Origin: DATKAS01 sp963733765
GTDB lineage: Bacteria; Actinomycetota; Acidimicrobiia; Acidimicrobiales; DATKAS01
NCBI GenBank assembly: GCA_963733765.1
Contig: CAVTEI010000003.1
Span: forward strand, 496,001-560,000
Direction of reading: 5' to 3'
DNA: 64,000 nt
Below, piece after piece: positions 25,478 to 34,202 of this stretch; position 1 is the stretch's first letter; each line of letters starts with the position of its first letter. Under the pieces are notes generated by a model that worked only from the letters and a program-made list of their open reading frames with translations, was not told where the DNA came from and searched no databases. The translations under genes were made by a program, and so were the position numbers.

Positions 25478-26359
25478 ATGGCTCCGGTCGCGATCACGGC
25501 GGCCGAACGCACGGCGTTCAAGCGCTGCCGGCGCGCGTGGGACCTCGGAGCGCGCTTGCGCCGCGGCCTCGAGCCTGTCGGGACGGGACCCCGAGCCACC
25601 GACCATCCCGCTCGGGAGGCACTCGCGGTGCACTACTTCCCCGGCATGTGGCTGTGGGATCGCTCCATCGTGCGCCCGCTGGTCCTGAAGGCGGCCGGCG
25701 AGTCGGCGGCGTTCGTCGAGCGCTACGTCGACTGGGCCGAGAGAGTCGACGACTTCGAGCCGCTGCGGGTCGAGTTCGACTACGACGCCCGCGTCCCGGA
25801 TCCGAGCGGCAACGGCGACCTCGCCGCACCGGATGGACGCGCGGTGCACTACGTGGGTCGCGCGCACGCTCTCGTCATCGATGATGATCGCGCGCGCTGG
25901 TTGCTCGTCCACCGTTTCGGTCCGTGGTCGTCACCCGAGGTGCTCCAACTCGACGAGGAGGCCGTGACCGCGGCGTGGGCCTGGGAGCACACGTTCCTCG
26001 ACGCCAGGATCCAGGGCGTGCTGTACAACGAGCTGACGCTCGATGCCCGCTTCCGACGCACGCGGGTGCGGCTGTCGCGCGGTGCCATCGCCCTCGCGGG
26101 CGAGCAGCTCGCGCGCGAGGCGGCCGAGATGCTCGACCCTGACCTTGCCGTCTATCCGACTCCCGCAACGGATTGCGAGAGCTGCGCGTTCGTGGCGCCG
26201 TGCATCGAGATGCAAACCGGAGGTGATGCGGAGGACCTGCTCACGCGCGACTTTCGCGCCCGGCCACCCGAAGAGCTCGAGGAAGGCCGCCTCGGCGGGA
26301 GCACTTGGAGCATGGGGCGGGGCGCGATGCCCGTCCGGTTCAGCGGCGACGGTCGCTGA
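25478..26359 (+). CDS. Cas4/RecB-like protein with intact Fe-S cysteines and degenerate nuclease site
   Basis: A 293-residue protein reading as a relative of PD-(D/E)XK nucleases of the Cas4/RecB group. TAFKRCRRAWDL at 12-23 is the usual first helix, with Cys17; DCESCAFVAPC near the end gives Cys233, Cys236 and Cys242, the C...C-x2-C-x5-C pattern of the Cas4 [4Fe-4S] cluster. The catalytic strands are altered: where G-x-x-D is expected there is GRAHALVIDD with His130, and where E/D-x-K is expected there is LLVHRFGPW. It should therefore bind a cluster, perhaps DNA, without cutting. Divergent from hhyS and convergent with hypF; no cas gene or repeat array is present. Confidence 0.6.
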   Translation: MAPVAITAAERTAFKRCRRAWDLGARLRRGLEPVGTGPRATDHPAREALAVHYFPGMWLWDRSIVRPLVLKAAGESAAFVERYVDWAERVDDFEPLRVEFDYDARVPDPSGNGDLAAPDGRAVHYVGRAHALVIDDDRARWLLVHRFGPWSSPEVLQLDEEAVTAAWAWEHTFLDARIQGVLYNELTLDARFRRTRVRLSRGAIALAGEQLAREAAEMLDPDLAVYPTPATDCESCAFVAPCIEMQTGGDAEDLLTRDFRARPPEELEEGRLGGSTWSMGRGAMPVRFSGDGR

Positions 26360-26418
26360 AGTTCAGCCCTGCGGTGCAGCGGTCGAGGCCGCCGATCAGG
26401 TGGGCCGGCCGCTGGCGA

Positions 26419-28653
26419 TCAGACGATCGCTGCAGCGACTGCGGCTTGGCCGATGCTGATGCCGCCGTCGTTCGGCGGGACGATTCGGTGGACGAGGACC
26501 TCGAGGCCGGCCGCGGTGAATGCCTCCTCGACAATGTCGCTCAGGCGCGGGTTCTGGAACACCCCGCCCGTCAAGGCCACGGTCCGCAGGCCGTACTCGC
26601 GGGCCAGGTCGGCACCAGCCGCCGCCGCCGCCCGACCGATCGATTCGTGGAAGGCAGCGGCGAGCACCGGCGTCGACACGTCCCGTGTCCGCCCGGCGAC
26701 GAGCTCGGCAATGAGCGGCGACGGGTCGATCACGAGCGCGCCTGACGCGTTCCGGCCGATCTCGACCGGGAACGTCGGCGCTTCGGCGCGTGGCACCGAT
26801 CGGGCCAGCGCCTCGAGCTCGATCGCTGCCTGCGCCTCGTAGGTGACGCGCGGACGAAGACCGAGCAGCGCGGCGACCGCGTCGAACAACCGTCCCATGC
26901 TCGTGGTCACGGGTCCGTGCCCGCGGGCAACGAGGTCGTGCACGGCGTCGCGGCGGGAGTCGACGAAGGAGTCATCGACACCAGCGCGATGAGCCCACGC
27001 GACGCCCATACGCCACGGCTCCAAGATCGCGGCGACGCCACCAGGCATGGTGACCGGGGCGAGATGGCCGACGCGCTCGAAGCCACGGAGGTCGGCGACG
27101 AGGAGCTCGCCTCCCCACAGGGTGCCGTCGGTGCCGTAGCCGAGTCCGTCGAAGGCGAGGGCGAGCACCGGGCCGGTCCGGCCGTGCTCGGTCAGGCACG
27201 ACGCGACGTGGGCATGGTGGTGCTGCACGCCGATGGACGGAAGGTCGAGGTCCGCCGCGAGCTTGGTCGAGAGGTACTCGGGGTGCAGGTCGTGGGCGAC
27301 GAGCTCGGGGGCCACGGCGTAGAGCGCGCAGAGATGGTCGATCGCCTGCAGGAAAGAGCGGTACGTGGCGAAGTGCTCGAGGTCACCGATGTGGTGGCTC
27401 GCGACGACGTCGTCGCCCACCGTCACCGCCACCGTGCTCTTGAGCTCGGCCCCGACGGCCAGGATCGGCCGGCTCGCAGGCGTCACCATCGAGAGAGGCT
27501 GGGGAGCGAACCCGCGCGAGCGACGCAGCACCTGAGTGCGCCCCGCGCTCGTGGCGCGGACAACCGAGTCATCGCAGCGGATGTGAATGCCGCGGTCGTG
27601 GCCGAGCACGCCGTCCACAAGAGCGGCCAGACGCTCGGACGCGTCGGCGTCCTCGTGCGCGATCGGCTCGTCGCTCACGTTTCCACTTGTCATGACGAGG
27701 GGTCGGCCGACACCGCGCAACAACAGGTGGTGCAGCGGCGAGTACGCGAGCAGGACTCCGAGCTCGGGCAGGTTCGGAGCGACACCGCTCGCGACGGGAG
27801 CGTCTTCTCGACGCGGCGCAAGCACGATCGGGCGCCCAGCTGAGGTCAGCGCGTCAGCGGCGGCATCGGAGAGCGTGCACAGCGTGCGCGCCTCGTCGAG
27901 GTCGTGCACCATCACGGCGAACGGCTTGTCGTCGCGGGCTTTGCGTCGGCGCAGCTCGCCCACCGCCTCCTCGTTCGCAGCATCGACCGCGAGGTGGAAC
28001 CCGCCGATTCCCTTGACCGCGACGATCCCGCCGACCTCGAGTGCAGCGATCGCGGCCTCGAGTGCGGCATCGCCCTCGAGGTGACCCCAGAGCAAGCGAG
28101 GCCCGCACTCCGGGCAGGCGTTCGGCTGCGCGTGGAAGCGGCGATCGAGCGGATCGTCGTACTCGGCCTGGCACGCCTCGCACATCGTGAACCGGGCCAT
28201 CGTCGTGCCGGGGCGGTCGTAGGGCACGCTGCGGACGATCGTGTACCGGGGACCGCAGTCGGTGCAGTTCGTGAACGGATAGCGGTACCGGCGGTCGGTC
28301 GGGTCGTCGATCTCGGCGAGGCACGCGGTGCAGGTCGCAGTGTCAACGCTGACCGCGGCCGTGGGTGCGCCCCCACTTTCGCTCTCGACGATCGCGAACT
28401 TCGTGTCGCCCTCGACGGGGACAGGAGTGGCGGTGATCGTTCCGATCCGTGCAAGCGGAGGAGGGTCGTCGACGAGCAGGCGCGACACCTCGAGCACCGC
28501 ACCCTCGTCCCCTTCGATCTCGATCAGGACGCCCGCGCTGTCGTTCTGCACCCAACCGGCGAGGCCCAGTCGGGTGGCGTGGCGGTAGACGAACGGACGG
28601 AAGCCGACGCCCTGGACGGTGCCCGTCACCCGGATCTGACGGCGGACGGTCAA
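26419..28653 (-). CDS. hypF: Carbamoyltransferase HypF
   Basis: A 744-residue enzyme that converts carbamoyl phosphate into the carbamoyl group later turned into cyanide on HypE. Domains in order: acylphosphatase-like (VTGTVQGVGFRPFVYRHA), two zinc knuckles (CTACLAEIDD, CTDCGPRYT, CEACQAEYDD, CPECGPRLL), YrdC-like (GGIVAVKGIGGFHLAVDA) and Kae1-like carbamoyltransferase domain (HHHAHVASCLTEHG, LALAFDGLGYGTDG, ALTGGVFQNPRLSD). The start is a TTG at 28651-28653 overlapping the hypE stop as TTGA. Full length and intact. Confidence 0.96.
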   Translation of the reverse strand: MTVRRQIRVTGTVQGVGFRPFVYRHATRLGLAGWVQNDSAGVLIEIEGDEGAVLEVSRLLVDDPPPLARIGTITATPVPVEGDTKFAIVESESGGAPTAAVSVDTATCTACLAEIDDPTDRRYRYPFTNCTDCGPRYTIVRSVPYDRPGTTMARFTMCEACQAEYDDPLDRRFHAQPNACPECGPRLLWGHLEGDAALEAAIAALEVGGIVAVKGIGGFHLAVDAANEEAVGELRRRKARDDKPFAVMVHDLDEARTLCTLSDAAADALTSAGRPIVLAPRREDAPVASGVAPNLPELGVLLAYSPLHHLLLRGVGRPLVMTSGNVSDEPIAHEDADASERLAALVDGVLGHDRGIHIRCDDSVVRATSAGRTQVLRRSRGFAPQPLSMVTPASRPILAVGAELKSTVAVTVGDDVVASHHIGDLEHFATYRSFLQAIDHLCALYAVAPELVAHDLHPEYLSTKLAADLDLPSIGVQHHHAHVASCLTEHGRTGPVLALAFDGLGYGTDGTLWGGELLVADLRGFERVGHLAPVTMPGGVAAILEPWRMGVAWAHRAGVDDSFVDSRRDAVHDLVARGHGPVTTSMGRLFDAVAALLGLRPRVTYEAQAAIELEALARSVPRAEAPTFPVEIGRNASGALVIDPSPLIAELVAGRTRDVSTPVLAAAFHESIGRAAAAAGADLAREYGLRTVALTGGVFQNPRLSDIVEEAFTAAGLEVLVHRIVPPNDGGISIGQAAVAAAIV

Positions 28654-29732
28654 CAGATCCGCGGGAGTGGATCGCCGACGAGCATGTCGACGATGCGCGT
28701 GCCTCCGAACGTCGTGAGCAGCACGACGATGCGTTCGTGATCGGCGTTGATCGATCCGATCGCCGCGGCCGCCCGGCCGAGAGGGTGACCATGGAGAGCG
28801 GCGAGCGCGGCTTCGGCTTCATCGGGCGCGACGACCGCAACGAGCTTTCCTTCGTTCGCGACATACAGCGGGTCGATGCCGAGCAGGTCGCAGGCCGCGG
28901 TCACCGCCGGATCGACCGGGATCGTGGCCTCGTCGAGCACGACCGCGAGGTTCGTCGCTTGCGCGAGCTCGTTGCACACTGTGCCGAGCCCACCCCGCGT
29001 CGGGTCGCGCAGCCATCGGGTGCTCGGGGCCGCGGTGAGCAGCGTCTCCACGAGGTCGCCCAGCGGCGCGGTGTCGGAGCTGATGTCCGCCTCGATGGCA
29101 AGGTCACCGCGGGCGAGCATCACCGCCATGCCGTGATCGCCGATCGTCCCCGACACCAAGACGACGTCACCCGCCTGGACATGCTCGGGTCCGAGGTTGC
29201 GGTCAGCCAGCAGCACGCCGACCCCCGCGGTCGTGATGTACAGGCCGTCGGCCGCGCCCCGATCGACCACCTTGGTGTCTCCGGCCACGATCGTGACGCC
29301 CGCGGCCCGAGCGGCTTCCGCCATGTCGGCGACGATGTCGCGGAGCTCCGTGATCGCGAACCCCTCCTCGATGACGAACGCGGCGGAAAGCCAGGTCGGG
29401 CGCGCGCCCATCATGGCGACGTCGTTCACGGTGCCGTGGACGGCGAGATGTCCGATCGAGCCACCGGGGAAGAAGCGGGGACGCACGACGAAGGAGTCGG
29501 TGCTGAACGCGAGGCGGTCACCGCCCGGCAGATCGAGACGGGCAGCGTCGCTCAACGACGACAGGGTGTCGTTTGCGAAAGCCTCCACGAACACCGCGTC
29601 GACGAGTGCGGCCGACGACTTCCCCCCGGCACCGTGAGCCAACGTCACGATCTCATCGGTGAGGCGCGGGCGACGCCGGCGGAACGCCTCGATGCGCTCG
29701 AGCACCTGTGCTTCGCGCGCCTCAGTGGCCAT
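28650..29732 (-). CDS. hypE: Hydrogenase expression/formation protein HypE
   Basis: A 360-residue ATP-dependent dehydratase of the PurM/AIR-synthetase fold. The C-terminus PRIC carries the cysteine on which the carbamoyl group from HypF becomes thiocyanate, the source of the two CN ligands. Motifs: TLAHGAGGKSSAALVDAVF, FSTDSFVVRP, GTVNDVAMMGARP, VAGDTKVVDRG, RDPTRGGLGTVCNE. ATG 29730-29732 is used; it overlaps the corrected end of the SIS gene. Coupled to hypF. Confidence 0.96.
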   Translation of the reverse strand: MATEAREAQVLERIEAFRRRRPRLTDEIVTLAHGAGGKSSAALVDAVFVEAFANDTLSSLSDAARLDLPGGDRLAFSTDSFVVRPRFFPGGSIGHLAVHGTVNDVAMMGARPTWLSAAFVIEEGFAITELRDIVADMAEAARAAGVTIVAGDTKVVDRGAADGLYITTAGVGVLLADRNLGPEHVQAGDVVLVSGTIGDHGMAVMLARGDLAIEADISSDTAPLGDLVETLLTAAPSTRWLRDPTRGGLGTVCNELAQATNLAVVLDEATIPVDPAVTAACDLLGIDPLYVANEGKLVAVVAPDEAEAALAALHGHPLGRAAAAIGSINADHERIVVLLTTFGGTRIVDMLVGDPLPRIC

Positions 29733-30376
29733 GCGCGCCGACCGGCTCACTGAGCGACTGCACGAGCTGCCAGAGCTCGAACACGACCGCGCTCTGCACT
29801 TCCTGGATGCGATGGACGCTGTCCGACCTCACCACGAGACAATGGTCGACCGTGCCCGCGGCTGCCATCGAGCCGCCGTCGTAGCCCGCCAACCCGATCG
29901 TGAGCAGTCCCAGCCTGCCGCGCTTCAGCGAACGCGCGCAGGAGGTTGGCCGAGCTGCCGCTGGTGGACAACCCGAATGCGATGTCGGTCGAAGTGGCCA
30001 TGGAGATCAGCTGGCGCGAGAAGACGAGCTCGTAGCCGACGTCGTTGGCAAGCGCGGTGAGCACCGCCTGATCCGCCACGAGCGACCGAGCGGGGAAGGA
30101 TCGGCCCGATGGCGGGCGGCTGAAGAGCGCGGCGACACCCGCCGCGTCGGTCGCGCTGCCGCCGTTGCCGAAAGCGTAGAGGCGGCCCCCGCCCGCGAAG
30201 CGCTGGGCTATGGCGTCGGCAGCCGCATGGAGGTCGGTGGCGAGTGTCGCGAGCGTCGACTGCCGCAAGGCGACACTCATCTCCATCTTCGTCTCGGCCG
30301 ACCGTGCGAGATCGTCGACCAGTGCTCCGCCGTCGCGCTCGTTGCGCTCGATGAACGGGTACAGGAAGTCCGTCAC
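29722..30376 (-). CDS. SIS-domain protein (GmhA-like), interrupted by one extra base
   Basis: A phosphosugar-isomerase-fold protein like phosphoheptose isomerase GmhA: LYAFGNGGSATDAAG, LANDVGYELVFSRQL, FGLSTSGSSANLLRAFAEAR. The frame breaks near 29908; deleting one base continues LLTIGLAGYDGGSM, CLVVRSDSVHRIQEVQSA, VFELWQLVQSLSEPVGAHGH and a stop at 29722, overlapping hypE. GmhA-like SIS proteins are often found in Hyp gene groups; whether they make a sugar or have been recruited to cofactor assembly is not known. Overlaps the SIS-HypC fusion gene by 4 bases. Confidence 0.8.
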
Positions 30377-31086
30377 GGCTCGACCACAGTGATCGCACTC
30401 CCTGCGTGGACGAGCACGAGATCACCGGGCTGCACTGGTCCGACGAGTGTGGTGTCGACGGTCTCGACCCCCACGGACGTCCGCACCGCCGCTGTCGCCC
30501 CGGCGTCCAACGCGCCGATGACCTCGGCCAGCCTTCCCTCGTCCGAGCATGTGACGCAGGCAGTGGGCTCGGCCGCGGTGTCGAGCAGCCCCGGATGTTC
30601 GAAGCACACGTGCGTGAGCTCCCAAAGCACGTGATAGCCGCGGACGACCCGCCCGTCGTGCCGAGCGCACTCGTCATCGCCGACCCACAGGAGGTGATCC
30701 ACGGCGACTTCAGCTGGCTGCGGACCCCAACCCATCCAGACAGTCAGGAGCCCCCACACTGCCGCTCGGCGCATCGTGTCGGCGACCGGCGCGCCGGCGT
30801 CGGCGACGACGAGCAGTGCATCGCCGGGGCGGGCGCCGACCCGGAGGGCCCCGACCGCGTCGTCGTCGCCGAGCGCCACAGCAGGGAGCGCACGGGTTCC
30901 GACGATGACGGGGTGGACGAACTCGACGGCCACGTGCTGCGCGTGGTGAGGCGCTCCTGGTGCCCAGCACCACAAGGTGCCGCCGTGAGCGAAGCGGCGC
31001 GCGAGCGCGAGCGCGGCAGTCGCGAGAGAGGCGGCGACGTCCCCGGGGGTCTCCTCGCGGCGAGCTTCCGACATGTCGCTCCCCAT
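30373..31086 (-). CDS. SIS-like domain fused to a HypC-like chaperone domain
   Basis: A 237-residue fusion. Residues 15-165 resemble a SIS sugar-isomerase fold (GGTLWCWAPGAPHHAQHVAV, RPGDALLVVADAGAPVADTM, HVLWELTHVCFEHPGL). Residues 175-237 form a HypC-type barrel: TACVTCSDEGRLAEVIGALD with Cys177 and Cys180, then VQPGDLVLVHAGSAITVVEP. In HypC the key cysteine is at the N-terminus; here it is internal, so cofactor hand-over must differ. ATG 31084-31086 has a GGGAGAGGGG run before it. First gene of the SIS-HypC / SIS / hypE / hypF unit. Confidence 0.8.
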   Translation of the reverse strand: MGSDMSEARREETPGDVAASLATAALALARRFAHGGTLWCWAPGAPHHAQHVAVEFVHPVIVGTRALPAVALGDDDAVGALRVGARPGDALLVVADAGAPVADTMRRAAVWGLLTVWMGWGPQPAEVAVDHLLWVGDDECARHDGRVVRGYHVLWELTHVCFEHPGLLDTAAEPTACVTCSDEGRLAEVIGALDAGATAAVRTSVGVETVDTTLVGPVQPGDLVLVHAGSAITVVEP

Positions 31087-31175
31087 GCGCCCCTCTCCCA
31101 GGACAGGCGCGCATGGTACGTCGTGGTGACGAGGCGTCAATCGGTGCAATCGGCACCTATCGACCCACGGCCGTA

Positions 31176-32555
31176 ATGTCAGCGCCCGTGGTGGGGGCTC
31201 AGACGCAGTACGCGAAGAGCGGCGACCGGTACATCGGCTATCGGGTGCTGGGCGACGGTCCCATCGACCTCTTGGCGCTGAACAACGGCAGCAACATCTG
31301 GATCGATCGCGACGACGAACCGCACTGGGCTCGCTTCGACCGCCGCTTAGCCTCCTTCACCAGGCTGATCCGATTCGACCCGAGCGGGGTCGGGCTCTCC
31401 GACCCGCTCGGCGGCGGCGAGCTGCCGACGGTCGAGCTCTGGACGCAGGACGCCCTGGCGGTGCTCAACGCGGTCGGGTCGGGACACGCGGCACTCCTCG
31501 GCGTCTCCGACGGAGGTCCCGTCGCGATGCTGCTCAGTGCCATGTACCCCGAGCGCATCTCTGCGCTCGTCTTGATGAACAGCTCCGCGCGGATGGCACG
31601 CGACGACGACTATCCGTGCGGAATTCCCCAGCATCTGCTGGATCGATTCGTGAACAGCGTGAGCGACCCGGCACGGGGCGACGACGGTGTGGACGACCTT
31701 GCGCTCTTGGCTCCGAGCCTCGCGGGTGATCCCGAGTTCCAGCGGTGGTGGAAGAGTGCGGGCGAACGTTCCGCCGGGCCGACGATGGCGAAGGCATTGG
31801 ACGCGCTGGCGACCGGCTTCGACGTGCGGGGCATCTTGCCGCTCATCAGCGTGCCCACACTCGTGATGTACCGGGCCGACCACGTATTCATGCGACCCGG
31901 CCATGCGCACTACCTCGCCGAGCACATCGCCGGCGCCAAGCTCGTCGAGCTTCCGGGGCGCGATCACCTCGCCTATGTCGGCGAGACCGAGCCGCTGCTC
32001 GACGAGGTCGAGGAGTTCCTCACGGGGACACGAGGAGGGTCGGACACGGAGCGGGTGCTCGCGACGATCCTGTTCACCGACATCGTCGACTCGACGAGAA
32101 GAGCGTCGATGGCCGGGGATCGGCTGTGGCGTGAGCAGCTCGACAACCATGACCAGATGGCCGGTCGGCAGGTGCAACGGTTCGGCGGCCGGCAGGTCAA
32201 GTCCACTGGTGATGGCCTGCTCGCCACGTTCGACGGGCCCGCCCGAGCGATCCAATGCGGCCTGGCGATCTGCGACGGCGCGCGCCAGCTCGGCATGGAG
32301 GTGCGAGTCGGCGTCCACACCGGCGAAGTCGAACGACGCGGCGCTGACATCGCCGGCATCGGGGTGCACATCGCGGCGAGAGTCCAGTCGTGTGCCGAGC
32401 CGGGCGAAGTGTGGGTCTCGCGCACGTTGACCGATCTGCTCACCGGATCGGGCATGACCTTCGCCGACAGAGGCGAATACACGCTCAAGGGCGTGCCCGG
32501 AACCTGGCACCTGTTCATGGTCGAGGGCCAACGACAAGTCGAGGGGAACCGATGA
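31176..32555 (+). CDS. Alpha/beta-hydrolase domain fused to class III nucleotide cyclase
   Basis: A 459-residue cytoplasmic protein. Residues 1-285 are an alpha/beta hydrolase: RFDPSGVGLSDPLGGG, nucleophile elbow LLGVSDGGPVAM (Ser in G-V-S-D-G), and histidine in LPGRDHLAYVGE. Residues 295-459 are an adenylyl/guanylyl cyclase domain: TILFTDIVDSTRRASMAGD with the first metal Asp, STGDGLLATFDGPARAI with the second, RVGVHTGEVERR, IGVHIAARVQS. Such hydrolase-cyclase fusions occur in mycobacteria and relatives; the hydrolase part may sense a ligand. Start ATG 31176. The next gene overlaps by 4 bases. Confidence 0.9.
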   Translation: MSAPVVGAQTQYAKSGDRYIGYRVLGDGPIDLLALNNGSNIWIDRDDEPHWARFDRRLASFTRLIRFDPSGVGLSDPLGGGELPTVELWTQDALAVLNAVGSGHAALLGVSDGGPVAMLLSAMYPERISALVLMNSSARMARDDDYPCGIPQHLLDRFVNSVSDPARGDDGVDDLALLAPSLAGDPEFQRWWKSAGERSAGPTMAKALDALATGFDVRGILPLISVPTLVMYRADHVFMRPGHAHYLAEHIAGAKLVELPGRDHLAYVGETEPLLDEVEEFLTGTRGGSDTERVLATILFTDIVDSTRRASMAGDRLWREQLDNHDQMAGRQVQRFGGRQVKSTGDGLLATFDGPARAIQCGLAICDGARQLGMEVRVGVHTGEVERRGADIAGIGVHIAARVQSCAEPGEVWVSRTLTDLLTGSGMTFADRGEYTLKGVPGTWHLFMVEGQRQVEGNR

Positions 32556-33376
32556 CCGGGGACGCGAGTTGGGAATTCCTCAACCCTTCGAGCAAAGGCC
32601 GCGTCCTCGAGGTGCTCGACCGGCAAGCCGAGGCGATGTTCGTGCTCGCCGGAGACCCTGCGCACTGGCAGATCCCGACTGCGTGTGCCGGTTGGGACGT
32701 CGGCGACATGGTGGGGCACCTCGTCGATGCGACGGAAGCGTCGCTGTCGGCTTTCGACCTCGCTCGTCGGGGCACGCCAGGCCCCGAGGCCGTCGGCGTG
32801 GCCGGCATGGCCGCCTCCTCCGACAACGCCGCCCGCGCCATGCGATCCGTCCCGCGAGAGGATCTCCTCGCTCGCCTTCGCGACAAGACGGCGCAGCTCA
32901 TGGCGGAGTTCGAGTCGTTGTCCGACACCGACTGGTCAGGACACGTGATCCCGGACCCGTACATGGGCCCGTTGCCCGCCTCAGTGGTTGCGACGGGATT
33001 GCTCGGCGGGTACACGGTGCACGGCTGGGACGTGCGCCAGGGCCTCGGTGCGCCTCACGAGATCGCCGGCGATGCGGCCGACCTCCTGGTGCCTTTCGTC
33101 TACCTGCTCTGGTGGGCGACGGCCGACCCCAGCTCCGTCGACGAGCCCTATGCGATCGGGATCAGGACGACCGGCGTGAACGGAGGGGAGACGAGATTCG
33201 ACGTGTCACCCACCGAGGTGCGATTCGCCGCGGGCGCCATCGATGACTGCGCCGCGATCCTCGAGCTCGATCCGGGGAGCCTGGTGCTCACCGCGTACAA
33301 CCGCATCAACAGCGGCACGATTCGCGGTGACGAGCGTGCGGCGACCCGCTTCAGATCGTTGTTCGTGGCGATCTGA
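32552..33376 (+). CDS. DinB / mycothiol-dependent maleylpyruvate isomerase-type protein
   Basis: A 274-residue protein with the MDMPI N-terminal four-helix domain: CAGWDVGDMVGHLVDATEAS holds the first metal histidine, and GGYTVHGWDVRQGLG the later one. A C-terminal SCP-like extension (TRFDVSPTEVRFAAGAIDDC, ILELDPGSLVLTAYNRINSG) is typical. Members use mycothiol as cofactor for isomerase or transferase reactions. ATG overlaps the cyclase stop (ATGA), so the two are co-translated. Substrate unknown. Confidence 0.88.
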   Translation: MTGDASWEFLNPSSKGRVLEVLDRQAEAMFVLAGDPAHWQIPTACAGWDVGDMVGHLVDATEASLSAFDLARRGTPGPEAVGVAGMAASSDNAARAMRSVPREDLLARLRDKTAQLMAEFESLSDTDWSGHVIPDPYMGPLPASVVATGLLGGYTVHGWDVRQGLGAPHEIAGDAADLLVPFVYLLWWATADPSSVDEPYAIGIRTTGVNGGETRFDVSPTEVRFAAGAIDDCAAILELDPGSLVLTAYNRINSGTIRGDERAATRFRSLFVAI

Positions 33377-33379
33377 CGG

Positions 33380-33823
33380 TCAGGTGTTGCCGGGCTCCGG
33401 GATGTCCGGCCCCGGGTCTCCACCGGTCGCCCGAATCGAGAGCCGCTCGAGGTAGTGGTCCCATCCCTTCGTGTGGTCACTCACCGCGTCCGCGGGAAGC
33501 CCGCTGTGCACGAGGCGCAGGCGCGTCTTGCTTCCCTCCGCCGCCAGCGTGATCTCCACGCGCGTTGAGCCCGGCGTGATCGGGTTGCCCTCTTGCTCCC
33601 ACCCGAACGTGTAGACGACCTTCTGCATCGGGACGACCTCGACGAACTCTCCCGCGGCCATGTGCCGGCCGGCGACGAGCACGCGATAGATGCCGCCCGG
33701 GCGAGGGTCGAGCTCGGCTTCGGTGCCGTCCCACTCGATGTGCTTCTCGGCCTGGGTGAGGTACGGCCAGATCGTTTCGGGGGTTGCGTCGATCATGATC
33801 TCGCGCACGAGCTCAGCCATCAT
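33380..33823 (-). CDS. SRPBCC (AHSA1-type) domain protein, second pair
   Basis: A 147-residue START-like protein: REIMIDATPETIWPYLTQAE, HIEWDGTEAELDPRPGGIYR, EFVEVVPMQKVVYTFGWEQE, GSTRVEITLAAEG and the C-terminal GWDHYLERLSIRATGG. It is the second gene of an ArsR-SRPBCC operon, overlapping the repressor gene by 11 bases. Ligand unknown. It is clearly distinct from the SRPBCC protein at 4.9 kb, so the pair is not a recent duplication. Confidence 0.88.
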   Translation of the reverse strand: MMAELVREIMIDATPETIWPYLTQAEKHIEWDGTEAELDPRPGGIYRVLVAGRHMAAGEFVEVVPMQKVVYTFGWEQEGNPITPGSTRVEITLAAEGSKTRLRLVHSGLPADAVSDHTKGWDHYLERLSIRATGGDPGPDIPEPGNT

Positions 33824-34136
33824 CTGTCTCCTTCTCTCGTTGTGCGGTCTCAGCGACGTCTCGCAGTCGCTCGAGGCCCGTGGTCCAGTACTCGTCGAGG
33901 AACTTCCGGAGCTTCCTCATCTCGTCACGCTCGGCTCGGTAGAGCCGGCGCGTGCCATCGCGTCGTTCCGACACCAGGCCTGCCTCCTTGAGGACGCCGA
34001 GGTGCTGCGAGATCGCGGAGCGGGTGACCTCGCTGAAGTGCTCGGCGATCTCGGTGGCCTGTCGCTCCTGCGACCAGACCAGCCGCAGGATCTCGCGCCG
34101 CCGGGGTTCGGCGAGTGCTTTGAGCGCGGCGTCCAC
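33813..34136 (-). CDS. ArsR-family repressor, second pair
   Basis: A 107-residue winged-helix protein: AALKALAEPRRREILRLVW, helix-turn-helix TEIAEHFSEVTRSAISQHLG, wing SERRDGTRRLYRAERDE and a long C-terminal helix. No metal-binding cysteines. The start is GTG 34134-34136, which falls at the predicted transcription start, with TTGACA and TAAATA boxes just upstream and a palindrome between them: a leaderless, autoregulated gene like the ArsR at 4.56 kb. Confidence 0.93.
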   Translation of the reverse strand: MDAALKALAEPRRREILRLVWSQERQATEIAEHFSEVTRSAISQHLGVLKEAGLVSERRDGTRRLYRAERDEMRKLRKFLDEYWTTGLERLRDVAETAQREKETDDG

Positions 34137-34141
34137 CCATC

Positions 34142-34171
34142 TATTTAAGCATCGCCTTACGTAAGTGTCAA
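34142..34171 (-). promoter_or_regulatory. Promoter with palindrome in spacer, second ArsR gene
   Basis: On the minus strand TTGACA (34166-34171) and TAAATA (34142-34147) are 18 bases apart (or TTAAAT with 17). The perfect palindrome CTTACGTAAG (34156-34165) abuts the -35 box inside the spacer. The -10 position puts the transcript start at about 34135-34136, on the GTG start codon. Confidence 0.7.
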
Positions 34172-34202
34172 CTGAAATACTTGGCGGAAGCCAACATGAC
34201 GC

